64,000 bases of DNA from Trebouxia sp. TZW2008 (GCA_002118135.1 BDIU01000350.1:62001-126000); one strand, 5' to 3'. Positions 45,861 through 59,500 are shown, counted from the first letter of the stretch. A program made the numbers and translations. The notes: a model not told the origin generated them from the sequence alone.

Positions 45861-47719
45861 GGTGCGCCAGCGTCAGCAGCAGGACGACACTGGGCCTGGT
45901 ATGCCACAATCCAAGCAGCATCGGGCGCTCTTGTCGTTTCATCCAGACAGCTCAGAAAGTGGCGTAAATCGTCAGTCCGGAAGCGTCGCTTTCAGCCGGC
46001 GAAGTTTGCTGGGCAGCATGCAGATCTGTCACGCTTGAAGTGCTGAAGCGCCTTGGCGTCACAGAGAACGCAAAGCAGCGACACGAATCTTTTGCTGTCC
46101 CTCAGAGGATCGCTCAGTCCGTACCGCAGCTATGATTCCGCCAGCGGAGGTTATCCGAGATCATTGCTGCAACCAAAGGTTACTAATGGCTTCATCGTCG
46201 ACTTTCGACCATTTTGGAATTTAAATTGCTATTTGCACACCTTGACTGGCAGCTATGCTCACAGTGCCTGCCGGCTGCAGGCTACGTCATCATCAATGCC
46301 GCCATATTTGTACTTTTCCAGCCTGTGCAGCAGCTATATAAAATAAAGCTGGAAGTGCTGTACACCAAAGTTTGCATCACATTGCAATTAGTACTTGCAT
46401 GCATATGCAGGCTTGCGGATTGTGATACTCGCCATTGCTGCAGACTGCAGCATCTCTAAAGCCAATTTTGATACCTGGCTTGCGTGCATCAGTGCGCGCA
46501 GGCGCTACATTGCGACGACACTCAGATCAACTGGAAGTGAAACAGCTTTCGGGTGATCGATGCATGGAGACCAGCGGGCCAGGCCTGGCAAACAGAGAAC
46601 CAATGCATCTCACGCACATCTGTGATCAGCTTTATACACCACATGACACCATACAGCACTTTCACATAAACATTGCAGCGCTAGTGCTCAACAGACAGAA
46701 AGAAACAAAAACAGACCTTACTATGCTTGTTGCATTGTACTGTGTGTCACACTACCTAGACCACTTGCTGGCAGTTTAGCTAACAGTAACAGTAACAACG
46801 CTACATGGCAAGCTGCAGCAATAAGGCATGTCCAGCCATTCAAGAGAGATTCAGTTCAAACAAACTAAGAAAAGTTTGATGCAAGAGTTCAATTAAAAAG
46901 AAAATCAAAAACTATTCAGTTTGGCAAGCCTTGAAGGTTTGCAAAGCAGGAATGAAGCTGGCAGGAAAGTGGCAGCAAGGGTAAACCTGCCTTCATATGG
47001 CAAGGAGGTTCATGTCATTATTGTGTTCTTTAACAGCTGGTACCTCTAAGCTATCATGCATTGCAGGCACAACAAGGCTCTATTGGTGTAATGCTGGCCA
47101 TACATTACCTAATGCAACTTGAAGGCACATGGGGCACGCCAGCCTATCGCAACACCACAGGCATCACATTGTCAAGACAAACTTCTCAGCATTCATTTTT
47201 GCAGCATGACTGAGGCTCAATGTTGCTGCTCAAGGTTGCAATGTCAATGGAAGCATTGCCAACACACAAGGATGTATTGATATGTTTGCGCTACTGGCAT
47301 GTCTAGCTGAGCTTGTGAACTAAGGAATTACCTTATTGGGATTTGGATGCTGCTTGAGCAATCTGTGTGCAAGATCCTGTCCTGTTGCAACTGACTGGAC
47401 TGATGCCATTGCTTCTACAGCAATGAAGCATTTTGCACTGTATCTCCTCACACCCATCATTCAACTTTACGTGTACAAAGTTTGCACTGTATCTCCTGAC
47501 ACCCGGTCTTCAACTTTTACCTGTACAGATTTTGCTCTGATCTGAACCACATTTCCCACAATTATTGATGAAACTCTTGCCCGTTTATTGCTGCTCTCGA
47601 CTTAACTCTCATTAGGTCACTCTTTTTGGCATTCTGAACATGTTGGGGATTTGGAAAGGTGCCCCCTTTGACACAACAGAGATTCAAGGCTGCCTGTGCA
47701 GCAGCCACAGCTGGAGGGT
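45861..47719. other. Intergenic stretch without a supported gene
   Basis: A plus-strand frame from about 46053 (SLRGSLSPYRSYDSASGG) starts near the ankyrin gene's promoter but has no ATG or partner exon I trust. The rest is AT-richer and holds short direct repeats such as TTTGCACTGTATCTCCT(C/G)ACACCC (47437 and 47483). Confidence 0.45.
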
Positions 47720-50700
47720 TCATGTGCCCAGCAAATCAATTTGCATATGTCTGAGCGTCTGGCAGACTTGGTCAATGCTCAGCCTGTAGCAAACAGGCAT
47801 AAGTCAGTCGAACACAGGACATTGCATATGGGCTTATGCAGTGTCTCAATTGGTGCAGATTTGACAATTTTTTGCTAATTTGCAAATCGCATGCAGAATT
47901 GGTTGGCTTGATTGTACACAATTTGGATGTGAGCCACTGCAAGCTTCTGGGTATCATCAAATTGTTCAAGAGTGCAAAGGTGATGCTGCATGGTGACCTC
48001 AGCAAGGCATGGAGCAGCTGCTAACAAGTCAATGCTGCAGATGCTCATTGAGTAATTGAAGGCTTCAGCAGAAATGCTAGGTGTGCATGGCGCCAATCCT
48101 GTCTTGCCGGGCCTTTCAGCACAATCTCTCCCACCTGTTGCAAGGGTCTGTCTGTAGGCAGTCTGAACAAAGCCTGGCATAAGGGGCAGGGCAGCAGGAG
48201 GGGAGGACCAGTCCAGCACATTGCTGAGCTTTCATGTTGATGATCTCCCCTTCTGACATACCCTGATAGAGTTGGCTGCAAGTGTAGAGTTCCCACACTG
48301 CACGCAGAGAGGTGATCAGAAAGCGCTCAGCACATCATGATTGCCTGATTGATCATGGCACCATTTTCAATGAAAGCAGCACCCAAAGGGCATCTGCATA
48401 AAAATAAATGCAGATTGCAGCACGAGCAAGAACTAGTGCTTGTTGCTTCAAAATGTGCCCCCATGCAAGGCTGGAAGCTGCAATGACGGTAAACTTTCAT
48501 TGGAACTTGAGGGACTTGGGTCGATAAAGCTATGCTTAATCTTTTATCAATACTTGAGGTTCTGGTGGCATGGCGGAGCCAGGCATGTGTAGAGGCATTG
48601 CTGTCAGGTGCATTGCAGCCATGCCACAGGAAAGAAGGGCTCTGTGAAACATGCATTGTCAGGCAGGTGTCTATGGCACAAGCTGCATTGACTTACTAAG
48701 CACCCCAAGCGAGTAGACGTCCACTGCAAAGGAGACATCTCCCTGCAGCAGCAGCTCTGGAGGCATATAGATCATGGAACCATATGTCACTTGATGATTG
48801 CCGTTTTGAGCATGTCTGTTGCTGCCAGGCCTGGAGCTCACACCTGCACAATCACAGGCCCAAGTGAACATGTTGGCTGCTAGCCAGTGTGTCAAACTTT
48901 GTAGAACTGCTGGAACAGCGTGGTCAAAACAGCTTCTTGCTAGCAACACATTACAGCGTATGCGGATGTGTGAGCACCTGAGCGCAGTCTTCTCAGTACA
49001 AAGGCAATGAGTAGATACTTGCCTTGCAGGCAAATGCATTCTTCGCACAAGCAAGCCTTACTCATGAAGCACTACAGCTAGGCCGACTGCTTTGGACACC
49101 AAGACGAGTCCACATCTGGCAATGCTGCAATGATTGCTATTAGATGATCTCTGGGATTGCCGCAGAGCAAGTCATGGTGCCAAAAGCTGCACAGAACAGT
49201 TGCAACAGTTGCACCTGATGACATAGTTTGTCTTGCGTTGAAAGCAAAAGCGTGAGGCCTCACCAAAATCTGCAAGCTTGACTGCACAAGAAGCTGTAGC
49301 TTCAGCTCTCTCAACCAGCAGCAAATTGTGGCTTGTCACATCCCCATGAACAAAGCCCTGATGATGAACGTGCTGCACAGCATTTGCTACTTGCTGTGCA
49401 ATCTGCAACACCCTGTCCAACCTGGGCAGCATATGTCCTTTGCAACAGTTGCTGTTTACAAAGGCTGGGTCAGCACATGTCAGAGCTGTGTCAGCACAAC
49501 ATGTCTGCAGTTGATCAAGGCCAGACATCTGCACGCTGCCTGTTTGCTGATGCTCTAGCAGGGCTGTTTGGCAGCGCCCTGGGGCTAGGGCAGGGGGCTG
49601 AGATTGGCACAGTAGAAACAGAGGCTGCTGCTCTGAGGTTTGCAGCTGACAGCTGTGTTTGGGAGCTGGTGTGTGACACTGCCCAATGGGTGGGGCACTT
49701 TGATGCAAGTGCCCTTTCTGCAGGGCAGCCCAAAGGGTTCCCCCCTGACAGTACTGCATGACTAAGACACCACAACATGATTGGGCTTTGTCTGGCGCGT
49801 ACAGACTGCTGCCTGTCTGACATATGATTTGCTGATGTGGTACACTGAAGTAGTGAGATTTGCTGACTGTACATGGCAGCTGCAGCTGAGCTTCATTCTC
49901 TTGCATGCCACGCATCCTGCAAGCAAATGTTGCAATTGCGTTTGGAACATCTGCAAGGCGCTTGGAGCTGATCAAGGCAAAGCAGTGCAGCATGCAATAG
50001 ATATCAGAATGCATGTGTAAATGAGCCACCAGGAGCCTTTGTTGCTGAACAGAAAGACTAGCAGAACTATATATGTGTGGGCACGTCCAGGCACATGTAT
50101 CTGTCCACATCTGTTGATGTATACAATCAAGCCTTGGAACTTGCATCTTGCATGGCTCACACAGTAAGCATTTTGCTTTATTGGCTGCATCATATCCACC
50201 ATCGCTAATAAGCCAATAGCTCACATGCATTTCATCAATCAAATAGCTTGCTCTGAACAGAGCGCATTCAAGAAGTGTATAACCATCTACTGCCAAGCAG
50301 CAAAGCCTCACCTGCTGAGTTGCATCTCGGCATCAGACAGTGCGGTCAATGTGCAGAAATGTGTTTGCACCTGCAAGCAACATCTTTGGGTTCAATGCAA
50401 GCACAGCATTGACATCAACTGATAGCTAAACCTGCCATAGTTGCAAATTTGACAATGCAGCACAACTGAAGGTGTCACCCAAATGCTATGTTGCAATCAG
50501 CAGCATGCAGATTGTTCTTGTCTGCCTGTTCAGACAGCACGTATTGCTTGGCGCGTTTTGCAGTGTGCACATGGCAGCTAGCAAATGGCATTAGGCAGGC
50601 AATGCATAGTTGCTGCGGCTGTGTGTGTGGTTGTTCTGTATCTACACATCTGCACTCGTAGTATTTTGTTTGCCTTGCAATTGGCCTTGTTTGTTTGTGT

Positions 50701-51426
50701 CTATTGCTTGGGCGTGGGTTCTTGTACTATTGTATGTGGATCACATGAGAGACAGCAGCAGGCAATGCAGGACTTGGGTAGGTGGCTCACCACAGCAGGA
50801 TGACTCATAGCCATGCTGATGGCCGCCTCTTGAACAATCTGACGCTTGTCAGTCACGCCATGCATCACCTTAACTGCCACAATGTTGCCTCGCCATAACC
50901 CTGCATCAAGTAAACTGAGCGCTCTCCATTTTTCATTTCAAATATGTGCCAGACAGGCTCAACAGGCCCAGCTAGGTAGTCATTGGATATTGCTCTCAGT
51001 CTGCTTTACCATAGAGAGCAAAAGCGCAAGTGCGCTGTGGGATGCATGCAAGTACACTTCAAACACAGCGGTGCCAGCTGGCGCCTTTTGACTTGCTGAG
51101 TACAGTGACCAAACTACGATAGTGCAATGCCTGAGCGGTGCAGCTCTTGTAATCCAAGCATTCTGCGTCTGCAAGATGTGCAAGGTTGCAGCAGAAGATT
51201 GTGGAAGGTCAGTGCTTATAATTGACAGCATGGTAGCAGGTGCACTGAAGGTGAAGGTGCACTGCAGGATTAAGGGATGCAACGGCCCGTCACCTTTGTA
51301 CACTGTGCCGGAGACGCCCCTGCCGATCGGCTCCAACAATTCAACTTCGGCGAGAGGGTCCGCTGCGCTGCTTGGGCTGCATTGTATGTTTTCCCGAGCG
51401 ACTTCAAACGGTCGCCTAGGCAGCCA
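47720..51426 (-). CDS. Protein kinase, Ser/Thr/Tyr type, N-terminus incomplete
   Basis: In-phase exons: 51426-51294 (LLEPIGRGVSGTVYKG, glycine loop), 50900-50791 (NIVAVKVM with the ATP-anchoring Lys), 50370-50312, ~49929-~49902, ~49799-49264 (VLVMQYCQGGTLWAAL; FVHGDVTSHNLLL; KLADF), 48843-48697 (GSMIYMPPELLLQGDVSFAV DVYSLGVL), 48297-48135 (WELYTCSQLYQGMSEGEI ... CLQTDPCNR) and 47783-47720 (LSIDQVCQTLRHMQIDLLGT, stop). The catalytic loop reads HGD rather than HRD, and PPE replaces APE. About 100 residues of Gln/Cys/Pro-rich sequence are inserted between the hinge and the catalytic loop. The DFG glycine codon is split by an intron. The 51426 boundary is a splice acceptor, so a 5' exon is missing. 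Confidence 0.8.
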
Positions 51427-53620
51427 CTGCAAATGCGTTCATTTCAAAGTTTACCCTACTGGCGCAACTTGCTCGACTGACGCAGCAAGTCAGAGCCCGT
51501 GCGAGCCATTTGAAGTGACGCACAGGCCAACATGCGCGTCGAGCGGATCTGTGGGTTTGCTGTTTGGACCCTTTCATACTTCCACGTACGCAAGCAGCGA
51601 TCGTATGCACACGTCCGAACTTCGTGTAAAGGAAGTCTACTTACGCTAAGAGGTGCTTGCTCTGTGACACATCCCCAATGAGCAAGAACGCTCAGCATCA
51701 AAGCAGCGACGTGCTGCTTGGTCGGTGCGGTCAGAGGTCCAGCAGTGACGTTGCAATGTCACTTTCTTGCAATCTCGCGTGTCGGAAGCAACGGACAGTC
51801 GCACCGTCAGCCGAACGATGTACATCCCTTCTCGTCCATAAATTGCGACCGACTCGTTCACGTACCTCGAGATAGAACGTGTATCGTACTGCCCGACCGC
51901 GCTTTACATGAAAGCTTCAGGTGTGACTAAGGAGAGCTCAAGCGTGGATTTTGCTATTATGTCGTCTACGGCTATTCATTGATGACAGCTCAATTTAGCT
52001 CAATTATCGGTCAATCACAACGGGAAAACTCGATTTGCGCCTTGATTTTTCACGCTGATGCCGCCACGTAAGCACAGCTGGATGAAGTAGCTGCTGAACT
52101 ACATCAGCAAGTAGATCATCCAGCAAAGCATTCTCGCGCTGTGACGACAGCACCATCCATTATGACTGCACACATGGGCTGCATAAGACCTTGCTTAAGG
52201 ATGGCAGCATCATCACGCCAAGCCGCATGAGGGCATGACACAGACGTGCATTGCTGTAGCACCGTCGTAGGGGTATCTGCTCAATCTGATTTCGTCGTAT
52301 ACCTTGCCACGTAGCCTATGGGTGAAGTTGCTTTTGGGTCTTGGATGTTGGATTTCACCAGCTGGCCGCAACTTCACTGGAACTTCAGTGCAGTCGCAGT
52401 AAGCACAATGCCTTGTTTCTGGAAGGAGATGAATGGTTAATCACAGGCCTCTCATTGCAATCTTGCATGCTGCTTTGGAGCTCTCAGTGGCATGTAGTGT
52501 TGACCATCGTCACAACGTGCAAGCCATCCAGAAGTGTGATAGGCTGCAGTCTTGGCGCTGCAAGGCTTGCAGTAGTGCATGGCTTATTTAGGATCTTTGT
52601 TTTTGTTTGAACATTTACGCACACAAATTTGAATCGCTTCAGTAGCGATTGCAATTCAGCGGGGTTTTCAATGCTGCTGCAAAAGGCGCCTGCCAGCTGT
52701 GCACCACTCTCTGATGATCCTGTTGTTTGCCTGCTGCTCAGCCTCGTTGCTTGCTGCTGAGTCTGTGCCTAATTGACTCGGCTGCGGCCTATGTATCTCA
52801 ATTGTGCAACCATGCACTTGTACAGTTGTGCCTATGCACGTTCTTCAAAAAGGTCACACGTCTGCATTTGATGCATTGCAGTCTTATACAGAAACAGCTG
52901 ACAAGCCAATTGAAGGTTTTTTTAATCTTTCTGGAATATCTTTGGAAAAAGATGGAAGCTTTTTAGACAAGGGCGCAATGTTTTTCATAAAAATTGTCTT
53001 TTTTTGTATCCCTCAGCCTGCTACTGGCAAAGAACTTGCATATCTGCATTGACACTTTGCGGACTTGCGCAAACACAGCTGTTAAGTCACTGGCCAAAGC
53101 CGGTTGACCATGACCTTGCCTGTCCCATGTATCTGCTGACGTGCTCAGCCTACAACACCATGGATGTAGTGTCGCAAACATCACATGCAAGAGGCCCTGC
53201 CTCTGACGGTAGACAAACGTCTACATGGCTTAGCCTGAGTTGCTCAAGCCAGATGCGCCTCTTGACATCACTGCATCAAGGGCGCAGGCATATGCATTGT
53301 ATCTAGATCTGATCAGCTTATGAGCTGTGCAGCCAGAGCCTGAGGCTTAGTCAGTGCTGCTGTCTTATGGAGCCTGCTGGTGTACTGTGACCTGCTGCTG
53401 CAATGCATGCAAGAGCAGGTGTCAAGTTTACAGCCAAGTCTCACTCAGGCAGCGATTGCTGGATGGTGAACAGATCCAGCCAAATTTGAGGTATGTAGCG
53501 CTAGCTCTGCACATAAGGTGCGGCTGACTTTGCAACCCTTCTGCACTGTGATATGCCCCCTTGGTCCCCTGTACATGCCTGTGCAACAAGTGCCTGAGCG
53601 GTAGCCATGTGGAGTTCAGG
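51427..53620. other. Upstream region of the kinase gene, no further gene supported
   Basis: 51430-51930 is CpG-richer and probably holds the kinase's first exon and promoter. I could not place the start codon. 52000-53620 has only short motif-free frames. Confidence 0.4.
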
Positions 53621-53629
53621 AATTCCTTG

Positions 53630-55285
53630 CTGGATCGTTATCTGCTGCTTGCATGCTGATGCATGCACGAATGCGTTCCAAGGCTGATGCCTGCTCTGCA
53701 GCTATGTACAGCAAAGGTATCTTGTGCTTGGAGTGTCACCTGCTGATACAATAGTCAAGAGCAGTGTAGCTGTGTGAAGCACAGGCATTTGCTTTCAGGG
53801 TATGGCCTGCTGCTTCAACACATTCAGCATCTGCATTTCTATACAGTGCAGGCATTACTCCTGCACTGTGATCTGGTGTTACAGTGTATTCCACAGCAGG
53901 CGCAAGGCCTGCACCCATACACAGCGCAGGCATGCATTCCTGCACAAAAGTTTGCTGCTTGTATATTCATTATTGCCACATGTTGGTGCATTCAATATGC
54001 CTGACCTGCAGCCATATGCAGTGCATCCTACTGCATCAAAACCGCTGCTTCGTCACAGTCATGAGCAGATGCCTGATCTTCAGCTCTGTACAGCCTGGTA
54101 CAGCGTATGCATTCACTGCTGGACTGTCATCAACTGCTTCATTGTATTCAACAGCAGCTGCCTGACCTGCAGTCATGTCCATTACAGCTGTTCACTGCTG
54201 GACTAGTGGCGGTTACATGATATGCTGCTGCAGTGCGTTCACAAGAAGATGCCTGGCCTGCAGCCATGCATGGCGCAGACCCTCAGTTCTGCCCTGCATT
54301 CTGCTGCTTCCATGCGTTCAATAGCAGATGCTTGAGCTGCAGCCATCTGTAGAGCAATTCCTGCACCGATGTCTGCTGCTTGCATACTGAGGCCTGACCT
54401 GCAGCCATGTACGGCCCAGACCTTCACTGCTGCATTGTAGTCTGCCGATTCAGTGCGTTCAAAGCACATGTTCGACCTGCAGCTACGTACAGCGCATGCT
54501 GCTACTCCTGCAATGTGGCCTGCAACTTCAATCTGGTCAACATCAGCTGCCTGACTTGCAACCCTATACAGTCAGGCGCTCACTCCTGCACTGTGATCTC
54601 CTGCTTCAATGCATTTCAGAGCAGGTGCAAGACCTGAAGCTAGCGACAGCGCATTCAGCCAATGCAGTCACTGCTGGACTGTAGTCTGCTGCTTCAAATG
54701 ATCCGACCGCAACTGCCCAATTGGGCAACCTGCAATTGCAACCTGCAGTCCTGTACAGCGCACCCAATCGCTGCTGGACTGAGGTATGCTGCTTCAATGC
54801 ATTCCACAGCAGATGCATGACCTGCACCCATATACAGCGCCGGCCTGCACTCGTGCAGTGATGTCTACTGCTTTGATGTTGATGAATGCATTCATGCATC
54901 TCAAGGCTGAAACGTGTAATCTGCAGCTACATATGGCACAGGCAACTCCTCCTGCATTGGGATCTGCTGCTTCACTGTGTCCAGGAGCAGATGCAGCACA
55001 AGCATGTATATGGCACTAATGCACTGGTGTCTGCTGCTGTGACGTTGATGAATGCATTCATGCATCTCAGGGCTGATGCATATAATCTGCAGCTATGTAC
55101 AGCATAGGCATTCCCTTTCGCACTGGGATGTGCTGCTTCAATGCATCCTAAGGCAAGTGCAGCCACATGCAGCGCAGGCTTGTACATGGCAATAATGCAC
55201 TGATGCCTGCTGCTGTGATGTTGATGGATGCATTCAAGCATTCAAGAGCTGATGCCTGCTCAGCAGCTCTGCACAGCACAAGCAT
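53630..55285. repeat. Satellite-like imperfect tandem array, ~80-bp unit
   Basis: A unit of the form CTGCAGC(C/T)A(T/C)(G/A)TACAGCGCA...CTGCACTG-GATCTGCTGCTTCAATGCATTCA...AGCAGATGCCTGAC recurs about 18-20 times at intervals of 60-110 bp (for example near 54260, 54340, 54401, 54480, 54560, 54640, 54750, 54824, 54920, 54995, 55090 and 55160). A variant carrying GATGTTGATGAATGCATTCA appears three times near the right end. Divergence between units is high. Confidence 0.7.
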
Positions 55286-57916
55286 TCTTTCCTGCCTGCA
55301 GTGGGTTGTTCTCCTCTCTCTCAAGCAAGCAACACTTGCCAGAGGCAAAATTGCAGACAGTGGTCATGTGCTGAGGGCTGAAGTCTTGTGCCAGGCATGC
55401 ATATGATGACGAACAGGGGTCATGCTGGGCAGATTTGTCATCTGCTGTAAAGGCCACTTGGTGATTGCTGAGAGAATATGCATCTGTCCTTTGACTTGCC
55501 CAGTGTGCAAGTGCTGATGGAACATTCACACATGAGCAAGCAGCAGAGGCTGCTTCATGCGGGTTTCTTGATGCCTCTTTGCATTCATGCAAGGCTTGTC
55601 TCCCAAATGACTTCAGTGTATTGCAACATTCTTCAATGTTGCTGCCAGAAGCCAGCTAAAGGATGTCAGCAGACATCAAGATGTGTGAATCAGCATCACT
55701 GGCGCGTCACTACACTGGTACATGGGTCCGTTACCACATTGTCACAGCAGCACATTTTTGCATTACCTATAGCCACCCAGCACTCAGTACTTACCATACT
55801 GAGAGTCACCTTGACATTTGATACGTCCTGCTGCATGGCTCAGCTTGTCAGGCATTACGATGTCATTTACATGCATGTGCACAGTGAGAATGCAGAATGC
55901 TTAGTAACACAGCATATGTCTGGTGCAGATTCCGGCTAGTTTTGAGATTGTCTGCATGTGATTTTGACTATGTCACTGTACGCAAAGCGAGTTCATCTTC
56001 AACTGTTTGGGGCAAGGTGATGATTATTGTATCAGACACACAGGTGCCCTCTGTAGCAACAAGAACATGGCAATGATGAAAACGGCTGTTGTTTTCAGCC
56101 TGGTCCCATGCAGGTGTCCGTCTGCTGCCCAGTCTAAGCTTGCAGCTATTTGCAATTGGCGTTGACGTCCAATCTACTGAGCTAGTTATGTACAGAAGCC
56201 GCTTGCCTCATGCTAACCACAGGCAAGCCCAGACATATGTTTGAACTACACTTCAGACTGCTTTCCTGTGAGCTCTCTTCTGCTGTGCTGGTTGCAGTGC
56301 TGGCTACACAGACAGCGTTCTGTGCCTTGCAAGGTCAACCATGCAGGCCAGCCAGGATAGCACTATCTGCCGTAGCCTCTCTGACTCAGCAGCCCATTTG
56401 TTTAGACGCAAAAAGCAACTCAACAGCTGACCTGTGAGCTCACAGCATGCTCTCAGGCATTTGAACCACAGAGAATAGCACAACCCTGTGTCGCAGGGTT
56501 GTCATAAGCCATGCTGGTCAAAGACAAATGCCGCCATATGGCATGCATGCCCCCAGCAACTAAGTTCAGTGCAGAGATGTCCGGGTCAAGCATTGCACAC
56601 TCTTCTTATGCACAATTGCAACAGAGCACCATGGCAAACAGCATGCTTGCCATGATGGCCTCTTCTGATACAGTAAGTAAGCACAAATGTGAAGCACATG
56701 TCACTGCACACCAGCTGCACAAGTATTGCCAATCAGTGCACCAGCATCTGCCACTCATGCAACCACAGACATGTGTAGGTGTTGAAGCATGACATTGTCA
56801 AAGTTGACAGCATGTGCCCATGTATCGTTGATTGCACAATGGCGCTTGTCAAGGTCTCCTACTTCAGTGCAAGCATGCATTGTTGATACAAAGCCCACTG
56901 GCTAGTTGCAAATGCAGACAACACAAATGCGGCAGCTGATGCAATAGCAATCTAGGAGGCTGCTGTGCGTCATGGGAAAAGCAATAGCCATCCTTGGCTT
57001 TCCAAATGCTGCATGTTTCCAAATGCTGCATGTCCAGGCACATCAGTGCTGTTCTGCTTGAGTTTTGCTAGTATGTATTAACAACAGTGCAACGTCGCAC
57101 TCGTGCTGCAAATTTGCATCAGCTCAGAGTCTGTGTCAACACAGCAGTAACAGATGGAACATTGCTGATGCGTGATAACGCCTTTGCACAGTCAGAGCTT
57201 TGCAACACAGCATGCTGACAGATTGCATGCTTGCAGTCACATTGCACCTGCATGTGTATGTAAAGATATATAATGCATTGACAAACATTGCAACTGCCTG
57301 CGTTTCCGACGTCGCACTGATACTTTAGATTTCTGAGAGCAGCGACGGCAACATGCTATGACCAACGGTAGCACTTAAGTAGTAAGCAGGGGTGTGGCAA
57401 ATGAGCTTTTACAATAACCGTGCTGGTGCAATGTGGTCAAGGTATGCAAACATGCCTGCTGGATGGTATTTACATTTGAGGAAGATAAGCGGACAGCTGG
57501 CAGGAGATCTCAAAAAGCAATCAACGGCTGTCACATGTTCATTTGGTCTGTACTAAGCCTGTACAAAGCTTTGTATCACATTGAACAGACATAAACAAGT
57601 ACGTCTATCAACAATGTTCCTGGAACCCATCTACTCTTGAAGACTTCCCTTGACTTCATTTGACTAGTACTTCAGAGCTGCCTTCAAAAATTGCAAAGCA
57701 CTGCTGTCATGTAAGTTGCGCGCTGGAATAGTTTACACTGGAAGGGCAAAGATGTACTAAGACAGCAAACTTTTGTCAGTCATCCCTACTACTAACTGCC
57801 AAACAGCTCACACAAGACGTCATGCTGGTCTGACATGTTTGGCAGAGTTGTAAAGCAGCTGTCATCATTGCGCAGCAGCTGTCAAAAGATCAAAATGTAC
57901 ACTTCAAAACCGAAGT
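55286..57916. other. Gene-poor stretch
   Basis: Short plus-strand frames (56210-56437, 56511-56792) show no motif or splice support. Nothing else is recognised. Confidence 0.45.
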
Positions 57917-59500
57917 TCAGGAGTTGGCGCCCTTGACATGGGCAATCAGCGGGTACTTGTGGCTTGATGGGATCTTGTTGTATCCAGTGACAGATACTAC
58001 ATTGGCCAGCAGGGCACGAGCCATGTAGACTGGGCTCTTGCCAAAAAGGTTGAACTTGAAGTCAGTGTCAAACAGGCCGCTGACGCGGTAGTCTGCTTCT
58101 ACACCCTCGCCATGGAAAGCCATGTCCCAGGGAGACAACAGACCCATCTCGTTGTTGATTGTCTGTCCGAGAGCACCGTGCAGGGCCTCTGGCTCTGCCG
58201 ACAGCTCAGCCTGCATTACATGTAACAATACGTAAGTCTATCATCTTCATTGTGTGTGCTGATTCATGACAATGACCTGCTGTATTGTGCAGCAGATGCA
58301 TTGGTGGTTTTGCAAAGACCCATCATGTTTGCTGATGCATGCAAAGGGGTCTGGCGCAACTTGCAGAGCATGCCAGACTATCTTGCAAAGATCTGTTCTG
58401 TCTGCAGATGCAAATCAAGCAGCGTGCAGTCTGAAACTGTGGTACTTGCTGTTGCCTACAGCTTGACAGAGCAGCGTGTGGCGCACAGTTGCTTTAGCAT
58501 GTACCAGAGCAAAAGACAGTTGTGACATCTGACAAGGCATGGCTGCTGCATGTGAACAGCGCAAGTGCACATTACATACATGAGCTACAGGATGACAGAA
58601 GACTTTCAGTGCACCTTGACAGTGAACAGCGCCATGCATGCTGAAACAGCCAATTTGCAAGTGATGATGTGTGTCAGCTGCACATGCTGGTGAGCTGTGT
58701 GAACTGGTGTTCCAGACAATCATGGTGAGGAAAGCTGTACGTGATGAGCAATGCAGATGCAAGAGCACAAGACATGCTGTGCATGTTGTGAGTTAAATGG
58801 CTCGCACTCACCTGAATGTCGATGTGGGACCTGACAAACTCCAGGTCAGTGCAAGGCTCTGTGCAGTTGATGACAGGCACCATCTCTGGTCCATTGCCGT
58901 ACATTGTCCACTTGAACAGGGGTGTGGTGAGAGTCACGGCATAGCCGAAGGAATCGAAGCTGAGAGTGGCGGACTGGTCAGCAAAAGTTGAGGTCCAAGC
59001 AGGTGTCATGCGAACGCCGTTGGCAATGACTGTGAGGGAGCCATCGTCGGCAACAGAAGCCTCAACGCGAATGTCCTTGTAAGCCATGCCGACGGCACCC
59101 ACCAAAGTGCCGTTTTCGAAGTGATCTTTCAAATTGGCCGCGATGAAGGCGGCATTCAGCTGGTGCTCCTTCTCGCTGATGATGTTGAACGTCTGGTTGG
59201 CTTTGCCTGGAAAGTCGAATGTGTGTCCATCAAAACCGGTCAGCAGCGGATCACCTGTACAACATGACAAGCGCTCAGACTTGAACGAGAGGATCTGTGC
59301 AGTCAGCTATGTCATTTGCTTGCGTGTGCCAAACAGAGCATCGTACCGGATGCCCATGCATGATCTTCATGGTGGTGATGGCGGTCGTGATCGCCGTGAC
59401 CATTGTGCTGGTTCCAGTGGTCCCAAACACCGTTGGGCTGTGCGTTCAAGAACGCTGGGACCAACGCGAGGACAAGCACTGCGGCTACAGCGACCTTCAT
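57917..59500 (-). CDS. Secreted protein with root-cap/vWD-like domain and His-rich N-terminus
   Basis: Exact exons 59500-59347, 59254-58812 and 58210-57917, in phase, give 296 aa. A clear signal peptide (MKVAVAAVLVLALVPAFLNA) is followed by a His/Asp/Asn-rich stretch (HWNQHNGHGDHDRHHHHEDH) that could bind divalent metal. The body starts GDPLLTGFDGHTFDFPGKAN, the opening typical of root-cap/late-embryogenesis and von Willebrand D-type extracellular domains. It has N-glycosylation sites (NQT, NGT, NCT) and a CTEPC pair. It ends YPLIAHVKGANS. An extracellular role is likely. The precise function is not inferable. Confidence 0.75.

Noticed and set aside
46053..46346. Plus-strand frame with SLRGSLSPYRSYDSASGG
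   Set aside because: Begins without an ATG and no downstream exon could be joined. It may be promoter sequence of the ankyrin gene.
53736..55592. Several 60-110-codon frames on both strands
   Set aside because: They arise from the ~80-bp tandem repeat on both strands and show no coding bias or splice logic.
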